Source of the DNA: Microbacterium sp. Root180
GTDB taxonomy: Bacteria; Actinomycetota; Actinomycetes; Actinomycetales; Microbacteriaceae
Assembly: GCF_001428485.1 (NCBI RefSeq)
Contig: NZ_LMHS01000003.1
Location: 496,001-560,000 of the forward strand
DNA length: 64,000 nt
Direction: 5' to 3'
The notes under the pieces were generated by a model. The model saw only the letters and a list, made by a program, of their open reading frames with translations. It did no database searches and was not told the origin of the DNA. Shown one piece after another: positions 45,433 to 52,939 of the stretch. The position numbers were made by a program, and so were the translations under genes. Each line of letters starts with the position of its first letter. The first letter of the stretch is position 1.

Positions 45433-45853
45433 GGCGCTCTACCGTGGCATGACGCAGCATCCGCAGATGGGTCCGCATGACCTTCTCGGTCACGTGGAGC
45501 TCGAGGGCGACCACCGCGGGATCCTCGGTGACGCCGGCGAGCTCGTCGAGGCGGCGTGGCCGGATGAGCCGCCGTGCGGCGATGCGGTCGGCGCGCTCCT
45601 CCTGTGCCGGCGAGCTGCCGACATCGCCGTGCTCGAAGTGGACGATCTCGTGAGCGATCGCGCACCGCTCGACGGCGCCGTGGAGATCGGGGCGGACGAA
45701 GACGGCGCCGTGCTCCTCGGAGTAGCAGGCGACCATGGCGGCATCGGGCAGGTCGTGGCGGAACACGATGGGAAGGCCGAGCATCGCGGCGTGCTCCCAG
45801 GGGTCGTAGTCGCGCACGGAAGGGCCGTCCTCGAACTGGCTCACCCCGTACAT
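45425..45853 (-). CDS. ImmA/IrrE family metallo-endopeptidase
   Basis: 142 residues. The zinc site is HEIVHFEHGD (HExxH, about residues 68-77) with downstream Glu in EERADRIAARRLI, matching the ImmA/IrrE (peptidase M78) family. Such enzymes cleave or de-repress cognate XRE repressors; two XRE genes lie just upstream (45877-46413 and 46527-46760). GGAGA precedes the ATG at 45853. Confidence 0.88.
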   Translation of the reverse strand: MYGVSQFEDGPSVRDYDPWEHAAMLGLPIVFRHDLPDAAMVACYSEEHGAVFVRPDLHGAVERCAIAHEIVHFEHGDVGSSPAQEERADRIAARRLIRPRRLDELAGVTEDPAVVALELHVTEKVMRTHLRMLRHATVERRG

Positions 45854-45876
45854 GTGCGTGGTCTCCTCGCCGTCAC

Positions 45877-46413
45877 CTAGTTCTCGCCTCGGGCGGGATC
45901 CACGGCGGTGTTGTCTGTGGATGCCGCCAGCTTCGCGCCGTCGAGCGGCACGGTCTGGAGATCTTCACCCGGGCCGCCGACATCGCGGCGGGAGATGTCG
46001 GTGACCTGCGCGACACGCGTGCGGTCGGGGTGGGCGACGGCGGCATCGGACAGGATGCCGATCGCGTCGGAGACGGCGGCAGCCCGATGGTCGGGATCGA
46101 TGCGCCGGATGACGGGCGCGAGCATCTTCGTGTACGGGCGGACGTCCAGGTCGTCGCCCTCGTCGATGTCGACCCCCAGTGCCCGCATGAGGGCGAGGAT
46201 CTTGTCGACCTGCGGCACGTTCTTGCCCTGGACGATGTTCCGGATGGTGCGGGCGGTCACTCCCGACGCCTCCGCGAGCTCCTTCTGCTGGAGGTCGCTG
46301 CGAGCGATGAGCTCCGAGAGGACGACGGCGTAGGACAGCCGATCCTGATGCGACGCCCTCTCGATGGCGTATCGCGTCAGGGGCAGGTCTTTCCGCTCGT
46401 CAGTGACCGACAT
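45877..46413 (-). CDS. XRE-family transcriptional regulator
   Basis: 178 residues. The helix-turn-helix is at about residues 28-80 (LQQKELAEASGVTARTIRNI then VQGKNVPQVDKILALM). The C-terminal 90 residues are not recognised. Leaderless: TACGGT lies 7 bases before the ATG at 46413. The next gene downstream encodes an ImmA/IrrE peptidase, a partner arrangement typical of repressor-protease pairs. Confidence 0.87.
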   Translation of the reverse strand: MSVTDERKDLPLTRYAIERASHQDRLSYAVVLSELIARSDLQQKELAEASGVTARTIRNIVQGKNVPQVDKILALMRALGVDIDEGDDLDVRPYTKMLAPVIRRIDPDHRAAAVSDAIGILSDAAVAHPDRTRVAQVTDISRRDVGGPGEDLQTVPLDGAKLAASTDNTAVDPARGEN

Positions 46414-46420
46414 GGCCGCA

Positions 46421-46426
46421 ACCGTA
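46421..46426 (-). promoter_or_regulatory. Leaderless -10 box of the 178-residue XRE gene
   Basis: TACGGT on the minus strand, 7 bases before the start; the 46429-46464 inverted repeat begins 3 bases upstream. Confidence 0.55.
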
Positions 46427-46428
46427 GC

Positions 46429-46464
46429 ACTCTTTCCCTTTCGGTCACATATGGAGGAAAGAGT
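46429..46464. promoter_or_regulatory. Inverted repeat ACTCTTTCC..GGAAAGAGT between the two XRE genes
   Basis: Perfect 9-base arms separated by 18 bases, immediately upstream of the -10 box of the leftward gene. Candidate binding site of one of the two XRE proteins. Confidence 0.65.
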
Positions 46465-46513
46465 TCTCCACAACTTCCCACAGTCGTTGTCTCGGAGGCG
46501 GAAAAAGCCATAG

Positions 46514-46523
46514 CCTCTTTCCC
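46514..46523. promoter_or_regulatory. Third CTCTTTCC half site before the 77-residue XRE gene
   Basis: CCTCTTTCCC, 3 bases before the ATG at 46527; a TAGCCT box at 46511-46516 overlaps it, so bound protein would cover the promoter of the rightward gene. Confidence 0.5.
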
Positions 46524-46526
46524 AAC

Positions 46527-46760
46527 ATGAGCCAGATGTCAGGGACAGTCCTCCGCACGCTGCGAGAGCGTACGGGCCTGAGCGCGAGAGAGGTCGCGCG
46601 TCGCGCGAAGGTCTCGGAGTCCTACCTGTCCCGCGTCGAGTCCGGCAAGGCGAACCCCAGCGATGCGTGGCTCGGGTTCGTCGCGTCCGTGCTCTCCGAC
46701 GCGCTCATCGAGCAGTCCACCGAGCCCGCGGCCCCGGCGAGCGACGACAACGCCCCATGA
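46527..46760 (+). CDS. Small XRE-family helix-turn-helix protein
   Basis: 77 residues comprising little more than one HTH domain: LRERTGLSAREVARRAKVSE then SYLSRVESGKANPSDAWLGF. Length and form match small Cro-like or antitoxin-like regulators. It is divergent from the other XRE gene and probably shares its operator. No toxin-like gene adjoins. Confidence 0.85.
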   Translation: MSQMSGTVLRTLRERTGLSAREVARRAKVSESYLSRVESGKANPSDAWLGFVASVLSDALIEQSTEPAAPASDDNAP

Positions 46761-46874
46761 CAGCGCCACGAGCGACAACGCACGGAGCACCAGCAGCATC
46801 CCCCCGGTGGCTGACGCCTTCCAAAATGTCGGGCGGGGTCGGCAGACTGGCGGCACCGATGTGAGGAGCCCGCC

Positions 46875-47495
46875 ATGTCTGTCGAGACCGTCGTCGCCGA
46901 TGCGGCCGCACCGCACGAGCACGTTGTGCGGCCTCTCACGCCTGAGACCTTCCCTGCGTGGCTGGCGCTCGCCGAGAAGCACAACGGCGTCTGGGGCGGA
47001 TGCTACTGCTCGTACTTCCACGGAGACACCGAGCACACCGTCAAGGACGAGTACAACCGAGCGACGTTCAAACGGCGGCTCGTCGATGAAGGCGTCGCGC
47101 ATGCCGCGCTCGTCTTCGACGGCGACGACGCGATCGCGTGGTGCGAGTACGGGAGCCCGGCGGAACTGCCGGGCATCTACCACCGCAAGCAGTACGACGC
47201 CGGCGAATCCCACCCGGCGCCCTGGCGAATCACGTGCTTCTTCGTCGACCGCGACCACCGTCGCTCCGGAGTGGCCCGCGAAGCGCTGGACGGCGCACTC
47301 GACCTGATTGCTCAGGCCGGTGGCGGCGAGGTCGTCTCGTTCCCGAATGAACTCGTCCCGGGAAAGAAGACGTCGTCTTCCTTCCTCCACAACGGCACGC
47401 GGGCCATGTTCGAGAAGGCCGGCTTCACGTTCGAGCGTCACATCGGAAAGAGCAAGACCGTGATGCGCCTCACGGTGGCACCCAGCTCCCGCTGA
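46875..47495 (+). CDS. GNAT-family N-acetyltransferase
   Basis: 206 residues. The acetyl-CoA loop is seen in CFFVDRDHRRSGVAREALD (R-x-x-G-x-A type), preceded by the beta strand ITCFFV. A Cys-rich patch GGCYCSYFHG near residue 42 is a feature of one GNAT subgroup. Substrate unknown. The start follows GAGGAG. Confidence 0.87.
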   Translation: MSVETVVADAAAPHEHVVRPLTPETFPAWLALAEKHNGVWGGCYCSYFHGDTEHTVKDEYNRATFKRRLVDEGVAHAALVFDGDDAIAWCEYGSPAELPGIYHRKQYDAGESHPAPWRITCFFVDRDHRRSGVAREALDGALDLIAQAGGGEVVSFPNELVPGKKTSSSFLHNGTRAMFEKAGFTFERHIGKSKTVMRLTVAPSSR

Positions 47496-47499
47496 GTCG

Positions 47500-48423
47500 T
47501 CACTGCTCGAGGAACCGGATCGGGTAGTCCGCGACGGCCAGCCCCGACGACTGAATCGCGTCCTCGATGGCCGCGTGCTGCGACGGCGGCGCGACGACCT
47601 GCACAATCGCCTTCCCGTCAGCCATCGCTCCCCCGCCATCGGCGTAGAAGCTGGTGACGCCGAGATCCTCGGCCAGCTCGGCCAGGAGCGCGAGGTAGGC
47701 GCCGCGCTCACGGGGCTCGAACACGAGCCCGAGGTTGGCGGAGTTGATCTCGACCTCCTCGTTCGGATCGACTCCGGCCGCTGCGACCAGCCTGTCCGCA
47801 TGCTCGACGAGCGGGAGGAGATGGGTGAAACCGTTCGGCAGCTCGTCCTCGATCGCGACCAGCGCGAGCTTGTCCACGTCCCACATGATCGGCTGGATCG
47901 TGAGGCCCGGCGCGACACGGTCGAGTTCATCCACGAGGGGCGCCGCGTCGAATCCGAAGTCTGGGCATCGACCGTCGCCGCTGACGGCATCCGGAACCGC
48001 CGACGTCGCGTGCAGCATCACCTCAGCGGATGCCGGAGTCTGCACGCGAAACGACCACGAGACCGGGTCGGGGTAGTCGGTCGCACACGCGGCATCGAAC
48101 ACTGCCGGCAGGCCGCTTCTGTCAACCGTCACGAACATCCAGGACGTCGGGTTCGAGAAGGTCGGTGCTTCGACCCATCGCTCCTTCTCGACGCTCTGTA
48201 CGCCGGGAAGGCTCTCGACCTCGGCCGCGAACTGGTCGAACTCCTGACTCGGACGGTCGAAGTGAGTCTCGTCGACCATCCAGGCGAACACGACCGAGCC
48301 GCCGATCACGGCGCCGACGATGGCAACCACGAGCACCGTCAGCCAGACCCGCCGCCGAACCGTGGCGCGCGGTCGATCACCGCCAGGTGCGGTGCCCTGC
48401 TGCGAGGGGAGTGTCGTCGACAT
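47500..48423 (-). CDS. Membrane-anchored protein of unknown function
   Basis: 307 residues. One N-terminal membrane span (WLTVLVVAIVGAVIGGSVVF) preceded by a basic stretch, then a 250-residue extracytoplasmic part with two Cys (DAACATDYP, DGRCPDFG) and alternating strands. No domain recognised. AAAGGCG precedes the ATG at 48423. It converges on the GNAT gene with only 4 bases between stops. Confidence 0.75.
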   Translation of the reverse strand: MSTTLPSQQGTAPGGDRPRATVRRRVWLTVLVVAIVGAVIGGSVVFAWMVDETHFDRPSQEFDQFAAEVESLPGVQSVEKERWVEAPTFSNPTSWMFVTVDRSGLPAVFDAACATDYPDPVSWSFRVQTPASAEVMLHATSAVPDAVSGDGRCPDFGFDAAPLVDELDRVAPGLTIQPIMWDVDKLALVAIEDELPNGFTHLLPLVEHADRLVAAAGVDPNEEVEINSANLGLVFEPRERGAYLALLAELAEDLGVTSFYADGGGAMADGKAIVQVVAPPSQHAAIEDAIQSSGLAVADYPIRFLEQ

Positions 48424-48622
48424 CGGATCGCCTTTCGACCAAGCGTGCATGCTCGTCAGCACCGAACGTAGTGCGCCCGGGCGGCCACGTCACCCGGGAG
48501 CCCGGTCGAGCGCGCGGCATCCGCTCACTCGTCGACGCCCGCCGCACGCCCGGCGATGCGGCCGCCATTGACGGAGTTCGCGCTGACCCTGCCCAGGACC
48601 AGCGCGAACCCGTGCGACCGGC

Positions 48623-48748
48623 TCAGAGGGCCGTCATCGCGAAGGTGAATCGGTGCGGCGTGAAGGCGTCGAGGGCTTCAGCATCTTTCTCCCCAGAATC
48701 GTGCTGTTCCGCCCGGTGCCTCTGCGCGAGGCCACCGCATCCAGCCAT
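48623..48748 (-). CDS. Possible 41-residue small ORF (speculative)
   Basis: Starts MAGCGGLAQRHRAEQ and ends DALDAFTPHR-like ALDAFTPHRFTFAMTAL. GGAG stands about 10 bases before the ATG and a TTGACA element about 55 bases upstream. Codon pattern is plausible but the length gives little statistical support; it may be the C-terminal remnant of a larger gene. I cannot assign a function. Confidence 0.2.
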   Translation of the reverse strand: MAGCGGLAQRHRAEQHDSGEKDAEALDAFTPHRFTFAMTAL

Positions 48749-48758
48749 GTCAACATGG
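48745..48758. promoter_or_regulatory. Palindrome CCATGTCAACATGG
   Basis: Six-base perfect arms around CA. With ATGTCAAGACAT (48800-48811) it forms a pair of related AT-richer palindromes 55 bases apart that could bind a dimeric regulator. Confidence 0.35.
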
Positions 48759-48799
48759 CTCCACCCCTTTGGGTCGAAGCTTCCGCCTCTCGGCGCGCA

Positions 48800-48811
48800 A
48801 TGTCAAGACAT
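48800..48811. promoter_or_regulatory. Palindrome ATGTCAAGACAT
   Basis: Five-base arms around AA, sharing ATGTCAA with the palindrome at 48745-48758. Confidence 0.35.
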
Positions 48812-48929
48812 GTCGACGGGCATTTCCCAGGAAAGCATCGCTCGTTCATCCACGTCGGCCCTCGCAATGAGGCGTTGGCGCCGCCCGAGCGTTCCCAGCC
48901 GCTGACGCCGGCGATCACGCGAGCCGGTG

Positions 48930-50648
48930 TCAGTGCGATTCGCGGCTGACCCTGTCACCGCTCGAACCGACCAGGAAGTCCAGGTCGGCACCGGTGTCGG
49001 CCTGCATCACGTGGTCGACGTAGAGCTTCGCCCAGCCGCGCTGCGGTGCGGCGTAGGCGGCTTCGCTCGCGGGGGTCTGCGTTCGCGCTCGCAGCTCCTC
49101 GTCGGAGACGTCGAAGCTGAGGACGCGGTTCTCGACGTCGACGGTGACGATGTCGCCCGTGCGGATGAACGCGAGCGGTCCGCCTGCCGCGGCCTCGGGC
49201 GCGACGTGGAGGATGACGGTGCCATATGCCGTTCCGCTCATGCGGGCGTCGCTGATGCGCACCATGTCGCGCACGCCCTGTTCGAGCAGCTTGCGCGGCA
49301 GCGGCATGTTGCCGACCTCGGGCATGCCCGGATAGCCCCGCGGACCGCATCCGCGGAGCACGAGCACCGAGTCGGCGGTGACCTCCAGGTCGGGATCGTC
49401 GATGCGGGCGCGCATGTCCTCGATCGAGTCGAAGACGACCGCGGGCCCGACGTGCTGGAGCAGCTCCGGGGTGGCGGCGGACGGCTTGACGATGGCGCCG
49501 CGCGGAGCGAGATTGCCGCGCAGCACGGCGATGCCGGCATCCTCCATCAGGGGCGCCTCGCGCGGGAGGATGACGGTGTCGTCGTAGACGGGGTGCTCGC
49601 CGAGGGAGTCCACGAACGGCTTGCCGGTCACCGTGATGGGCGCGGGGTGGAAGAGGTCCTTCACCTGGGTGAGCAGCGCGAGCAGTCCGCCGGCCCGGTA
49701 GAGGTCGTCCATCAGGAACATCCCGCTGGGCTGCAGGTTCGCCATCACCGGGACTCCCGCGCCCGCGGCGTCGAAGTCCTCGAGCGTCAGGTCGAGCCCG
49801 AGCCTTCCGGCGATCGCGAGGAGATGCACGACCGAGTTCGTCGATCCCCCGACCGCGGCGACCGCGATGATCGCGTTGAGGAAGGCCTCCTTCGTCATGA
49901 CGTCGCTGGGCCGACGCTGCGCCGCGACCATGTCCACGATGAGACGGCCCGAGTCGTGCGACAGCGAGAGCAGCCGGGCGTCGGCGGCGGGGGTCCCCGC
50001 GAAGCCCGGGATCGTCATGCCGAGCGCTTCGGCGACGACCGCCATGGTGGAGGCGGTCCCCATCGTGTTGCAATGGCCCTTGCCGCGGATCATGGACTGC
50101 TCGGACTGCAGGAACTGCGCCTTCGAGATCGTGCCCGCGCGTGCCTCCTCGCTCAGCCGCCAGACATCCGTGCCGCAGCCGAGCGCCTCTCCGCGGAAGT
50201 GGCCTGTCAGCATCGGCCCGCCGGGCACGACCACGGCGGGGATGTCGACGGATGCCGCTGCCATGAGCAGCGCCGGGATGGTCTTGTCGCAGCCGCCGAG
50301 GAGCACGAGTCCGTCGATCGGGTTCGCGCGGAACATCTCCTCCATGGCCATGGCGGCCATGTTGCGCCAGAGCATTGCGGTCGGCTTGACCTGCGTCTCA
50401 CCGAGGGAGACGACGGGAAGGTTGTAGGGAACTCCCCCGGCAGCCCACACGCCGTGCTTGACGCTGTCGGCCACCTCGTTGAGGTGCATGTTGCACGGTG
50501 TCAGATCGGATGCTGTGTTCGCGATCGCGATCTGAGGCTTGCTGCCGTCCAGCGCGTCCTCGGGAAGGCCGCGTCGCATCCACGCCCGGTGGATGTAGGC
50601 GTTCCGGTCGCCGCCTTCGTACCATTCCCCGCTTCGAAGCTGATTCAC
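48930..50648 (-). CDS. Sugar-acid dehydratase (IlvD/Edd family, L-arabinonate/D-xylonate type)
   Basis: 572 residues. Fe-S cluster cysteines appear in LTPCNMHLNE, LLGGCDKTIPAL and GHCNTMGTAST, the LRSGEWYEGGDRNAYIHRAW start is typical of the pentonate/galactonate dehydratase branch rather than of IlvD. It converts a sugar acid to a 2-keto-3-deoxy acid. The start is a GTG at 50648 with GAGG 8 bases upstream. It is divergent from a lactonase gene across a GntR-like palindrome, so lactonase, dehydrogenase and dehydratase constitute a non-phosphorylating route. Confidence 0.88.
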   Translation of the reverse strand: MNQLRSGEWYEGGDRNAYIHRAWMRRGLPEDALDGSKPQIAIANTASDLTPCNMHLNEVADSVKHGVWAAGGVPYNLPVVSLGETQVKPTAMLWRNMAAMAMEEMFRANPIDGLVLLGGCDKTIPALLMAAASVDIPAVVVPGGPMLTGHFRGEALGCGTDVWRLSEEARAGTISKAQFLQSEQSMIRGKGHCNTMGTASTMAVVAEALGMTIPGFAGTPAADARLLSLSHDSGRLIVDMVAAQRRPSDVMTKEAFLNAIIAVAAVGGSTNSVVHLLAIAGRLGLDLTLEDFDAAGAGVPVMANLQPSGMFLMDDLYRAGGLLALLTQVKDLFHPAPITVTGKPFVDSLGEHPVYDDTVILPREAPLMEDAGIAVLRGNLAPRGAIVKPSAATPELLQHVGPAVVFDSIEDMRARIDDPDLEVTADSVLVLRGCGPRGYPGMPEVGNMPLPRKLLEQGVRDMVRISDARMSGTAYGTVILHVAPEAAAGGPLAFIRTGDIVTVDVENRVLSFDVSDEELRARTQTPASEAAYAAPQRGWAKLYVDHVMQADTGADLDFLVGSSGDRVSRESH

Positions 50649-50674
50649 CGTCGAACCTCATTTCCACAGGCTGA

Positions 50675-50690
50675 ATGGTTTGAAAACCAT
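50675..50690. promoter_or_regulatory. GntR/FadR-like operator ATGGTTT-GA-AAACCAT
   Basis: Perfect 7-base arms containing TGGT..ACCA, the half sites typical of FadR-subfamily GntR regulators, centred between divergent dehydratase and lactonase genes. No GntR gene is in the window, so the regulator must be encoded elsewhere or the assignment is wrong. Confidence 0.6.
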
Positions 50691-50733
50691 CAGAATCATG
50701 TCACGCTCGATCGAGCACGAGGGAGCAAGATCA

Positions 50734-51648
50734 GTGACGACATTCCGTTCCACCCCCGCAACCTCCCCGATGTTCGAGCTCGCCGAAGGAGTCCTCTTCG
50801 ATGAGGCCGCCGAACTGGTGCGATGGGTGGACATCTGGAAGGGCGACGTCCTGGCGGGCCGCCTGACGGGCGATCGGATCGAGATCATCAATTCGATCAA
50901 CCTCGGCCAGACTGCCGGGGCGGTCGCGCTCGCGAGCGACGGTGGGCTGCTGCTTGCCGCAGCGCGCGGCCTCGCCACCGTCTCACCGACGGGCGAGATC
51001 TCGTTCGGCCCAGACCTGCTCGGGGAGCGCCGGGATGTGCGCTTCAACGACGGCACCGTCGACCCGCAGGGCCGGTTCGTCGTCGGCACTCTGGCGCTGG
51101 GCGAAGAGACGGGCACCGAGGTTCTGCTGCGGGTCTCGGCGGACGGGACGGTCGAGACGCTGCGGAACGGCATCCGCCTCTCGAACGGTGTCGCATTCGC
51201 ACCCGACGGCGGGACGATCTACCACGTCGACACGCTCGCCAACACGGTCGCCGCGCACGCGTACTCCGACGGCGCATTCGACGAAGCGGAGCCGTGGGAG
51301 ATCCTGCTGCACGACCTCCCCCACCACCCCGATGGGCTCACCGTCAGCGCCGACGGCACGCTGTGGATCGCGCAATGGGGCGGCGGATGCGTTCGTCGTC
51401 ATGCTCCGACCGGCGAGCTCCTCGACATCGTCACGGTCGACGCGGTGCAGGTCTCGTGCCCCGGGTTCGTCGGCCCCGATCTCGACGTCCTCGCGATCAC
51501 CACGGCTCAAGAGGGCCTTGGCACCTGGAGCGACCAGTCCGGCGCCCTCTTCCTCGCCGACGTCGGCGCTGTAGGCCTTCCGCCCCACGCGTGGGTCGGC
51601 GACACGACGACCCCCTCGTGGCACCCGCAGAAAGCAGCATCCGCATGA
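50734..51648 (+). CDS. SMP-30/gluconolactonase family lactonase
   Basis: 304 residues from a GTG at 50734 that follows GGGAG at 9-base spacing; an ATG at 50698 in the same frame is an alternative. The metal-binding residues of the six-bladed propeller are in FELAEGVLFDE (Glu), LSNGVAFAPDG (Asn) and HHPDGLTVSADG (Asp). It hydrolyses sugar lactones to the acids used by the divergent dehydratase. Confidence 0.88.
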   Translation: MTTFRSTPATSPMFELAEGVLFDEAAELVRWVDIWKGDVLAGRLTGDRIEIINSINLGQTAGAVALASDGGLLLAAARGLATVSPTGEISFGPDLLGERRDVRFNDGTVDPQGRFVVGTLALGEETGTEVLLRVSADGTVETLRNGIRLSNGVAFAPDGGTIYHVDTLANTVAAHAYSDGAFDEAEPWEILLHDLPHHPDGLTVSADGTLWIAQWGGGCVRRHAPTGELLDIVTVDAVQVSCPGFVGPDLDVLAITTAQEGLGTWSDQSGALFLADVGAVGLPPHAWVGDTTTPSWHPQKAASA

Positions 51649-51715
51649 GACTCGGCCTCACCCGCCTCGGCACGCACATGCAGCATGTCGTTGCCCGCTC
51701 CGCGGCCGCCGTCTG

Positions 51716-52765
51716 ATGCGCGCCCTCGTCGTCACGGCGCCGCGCCAGGCATCGGTCCAGGAGGTGCCAGACCCGGTTCCCGCCCCTGGGGAGCTGCGCG
51801 TCGACGTCGAGCGCGTGGGGATCTGCGGCACCGACGTGGAGTTGTACACGGGCGAGATGGCGTACCTCGAGCAGGGGCACACGAGCTTCCCTCTCCGGCT
51901 CGGCCACGAGTGGACCGGCCGTGTCGTCGCCGTCGGCCACGCCGCCGATGACGGGTGGCTCGGCAAGCGGATCACCGGCGACACGATGCTCGGGTGCGGG
52001 CAGTGCGAGTACTGCCTCGCGGGCAACCAGCACGCGTGCCCGCACCGGGCAGAGGTCGGCATCCGCGGCTCCTGGGCGGGTGCCCTCGCCGAGAAGGTGC
52101 TGATTCCGACGCGTTTCGCCTTCGAGATCCCCGAGCATGTGAGCCTCGCGGCCGCGGCGCTCGTCGAGCCGGGCGGCAACTCCCTCCGCGCCGTTCGCGC
52201 CGCCGGCATCCGCGACGGGCACCGGGTGCTCGTCCTCGGGTCGGGGACGATCGGTCTGCTCGCCGCCCAGTTCGCCCTCGCCGAGGGAGCGGAGGTTCAC
52301 GTCGGCGGCGTCCGCGAAGGCTCGCTCGCGCTGGCCCGATCCCTCGGCGTGCCGCACACCTCGCAGCTCGACGAGCTCGCGACGTCGGAGTCCGACCGGT
52401 TCGACGCCGTCATCGAAGCGACGAGCAACGGCCGGATGCCGGCGCTGGCGGTCCGGCTCGCGAAGCCCGCCGGCAGAGTCGTCTACATCGGCCTCTCCTC
52501 AACGCCCAGCCTCGTCGACAGCCGGGACATCGCGCTCAAGGACATCACTGCGGTCGGCATCCTGTCGGCGTCCCCGGGGCTCGCAGGAGCGATCGAGCAT
52601 TTCGCGGACGGCTCGGTGGTGCCCGATGCCCTGGTGAGCGAGGTCGTCTCGCTCGAAGACGTCCCTGCGCGCTTCGATGGCCGGCGGGGCGCGAACGCGG
52701 GTCCGGGCCCGAAGGTCCACGTCGATCCCCGCCTGCGGGGCGAAGGTGCGGAAGACGCTGACTGA
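51716..52765 (+). CDS. Zinc-dependent alcohol/sugar dehydrogenase
   Basis: 349 residues. Catalytic zinc ligands Cys in VGICGTDVEL and His in LGHEWTG, structural zinc cysteines in CGQCEYCLAGNQHAC, and the NAD-binding motif VLVLGSGTIGLLAAQ. It is 67 bases after the lactonase gene in the same direction. It probably oxidises an aldose or sugar alcohol to the lactone that starts this route; L-arabinose, D-galactose or L-fucose are candidates. Confidence 0.9.
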   Translation: MRALVVTAPRQASVQEVPDPVPAPGELRVDVERVGICGTDVELYTGEMAYLEQGHTSFPLRLGHEWTGRVVAVGHAADDGWLGKRITGDTMLGCGQCEYCLAGNQHACPHRAEVGIRGSWAGALAEKVLIPTRFAFEIPEHVSLAAAALVEPGGNSLRAVRAAGIRDGHRVLVLGSGTIGLLAAQFALAEGAEVHVGGVREGSLALARSLGVPHTSQLDELATSESDRFDAVIEATSNGRMPALAVRLAKPAGRVVYIGLSSTPSLVDSRDIALKDITAVGILSASPGLAGAIEHFADGSVVPDALVSEVVSLEDVPARFDGRRGANAGPGPKVHVDPRLRGEGAEDAD

Positions 52766-52828
52766 GCGGCCGACAAGCGACGCGGGACCGTCGTGCAGGA
52801 GCGGGAACCCCCTAGATGCCACCTCGCG

Positions 52829-52834
52829 TAGGCT
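52829..52834 (+). promoter_or_regulatory. Leaderless -10 box of the 32-codon ORF and S51 peptidase
   Basis: TAGGCT, 6 bases before the ATG at 52841, the same spacing as at established genes in the window. Confidence 0.6.
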
Positions 52835-52840
52835 CCTCGG

Positions 52841-52939
52841 ATGACCTTCGATTCGAACGACGCGGGCACTGGCGTCGCTGGAACCCGCCGCGAAGTCGCC
52901 CTGTGGGACCAATCTGCCGCTGGGGGTGACGCCGCGTGA
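52841..52939 (+). CDS. Leaderless 32-residue small protein or leader peptide
   Basis: Reads MTFDSNDAGTGVAGTRREVA and ends in QSAAGGDAA. Two independent signals support it: a TAGGCT box exactly 6 bases before its ATG, and a GTGA overlap between its TGA and the GTG of the S51 peptidase. There is no ribosome-binding site of its own for that GTG, so translation of this ORF probably delivers ribosomes to the peptidase. No homologue recognised. It is too small for most gene finders and may be overlooked in related genomes. Confidence 0.5.
   Translation: MTFDSNDAGTGVAGTRREVALWDQSAAGGDAA

Larger units (their letters stand above)
48424..48929. other. 506-bp gap of mixed composition with two palindromes and a possible small ORF
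   Basis: The right half is less GC-rich than the surroundings. It contains CCATGTCAACATGG (48745-48758) and ATGTCAAGACAT (48800-48811), a TTGACA-like sequence on the minus strand, and a 41-codon minus-strand ORF (48623-48748). No recognised gene lies here; it may be the remnant of a deleted gene upstream of the 47500-48423 gene. Confidence 0.5.

Noticed and set aside
48653..48949. 98-codon plus-strand ORF in the 48424-48929 gap
   Set aside because: No ribosome site, no domain, and its 3' end runs antisense into the dehydratase gene.
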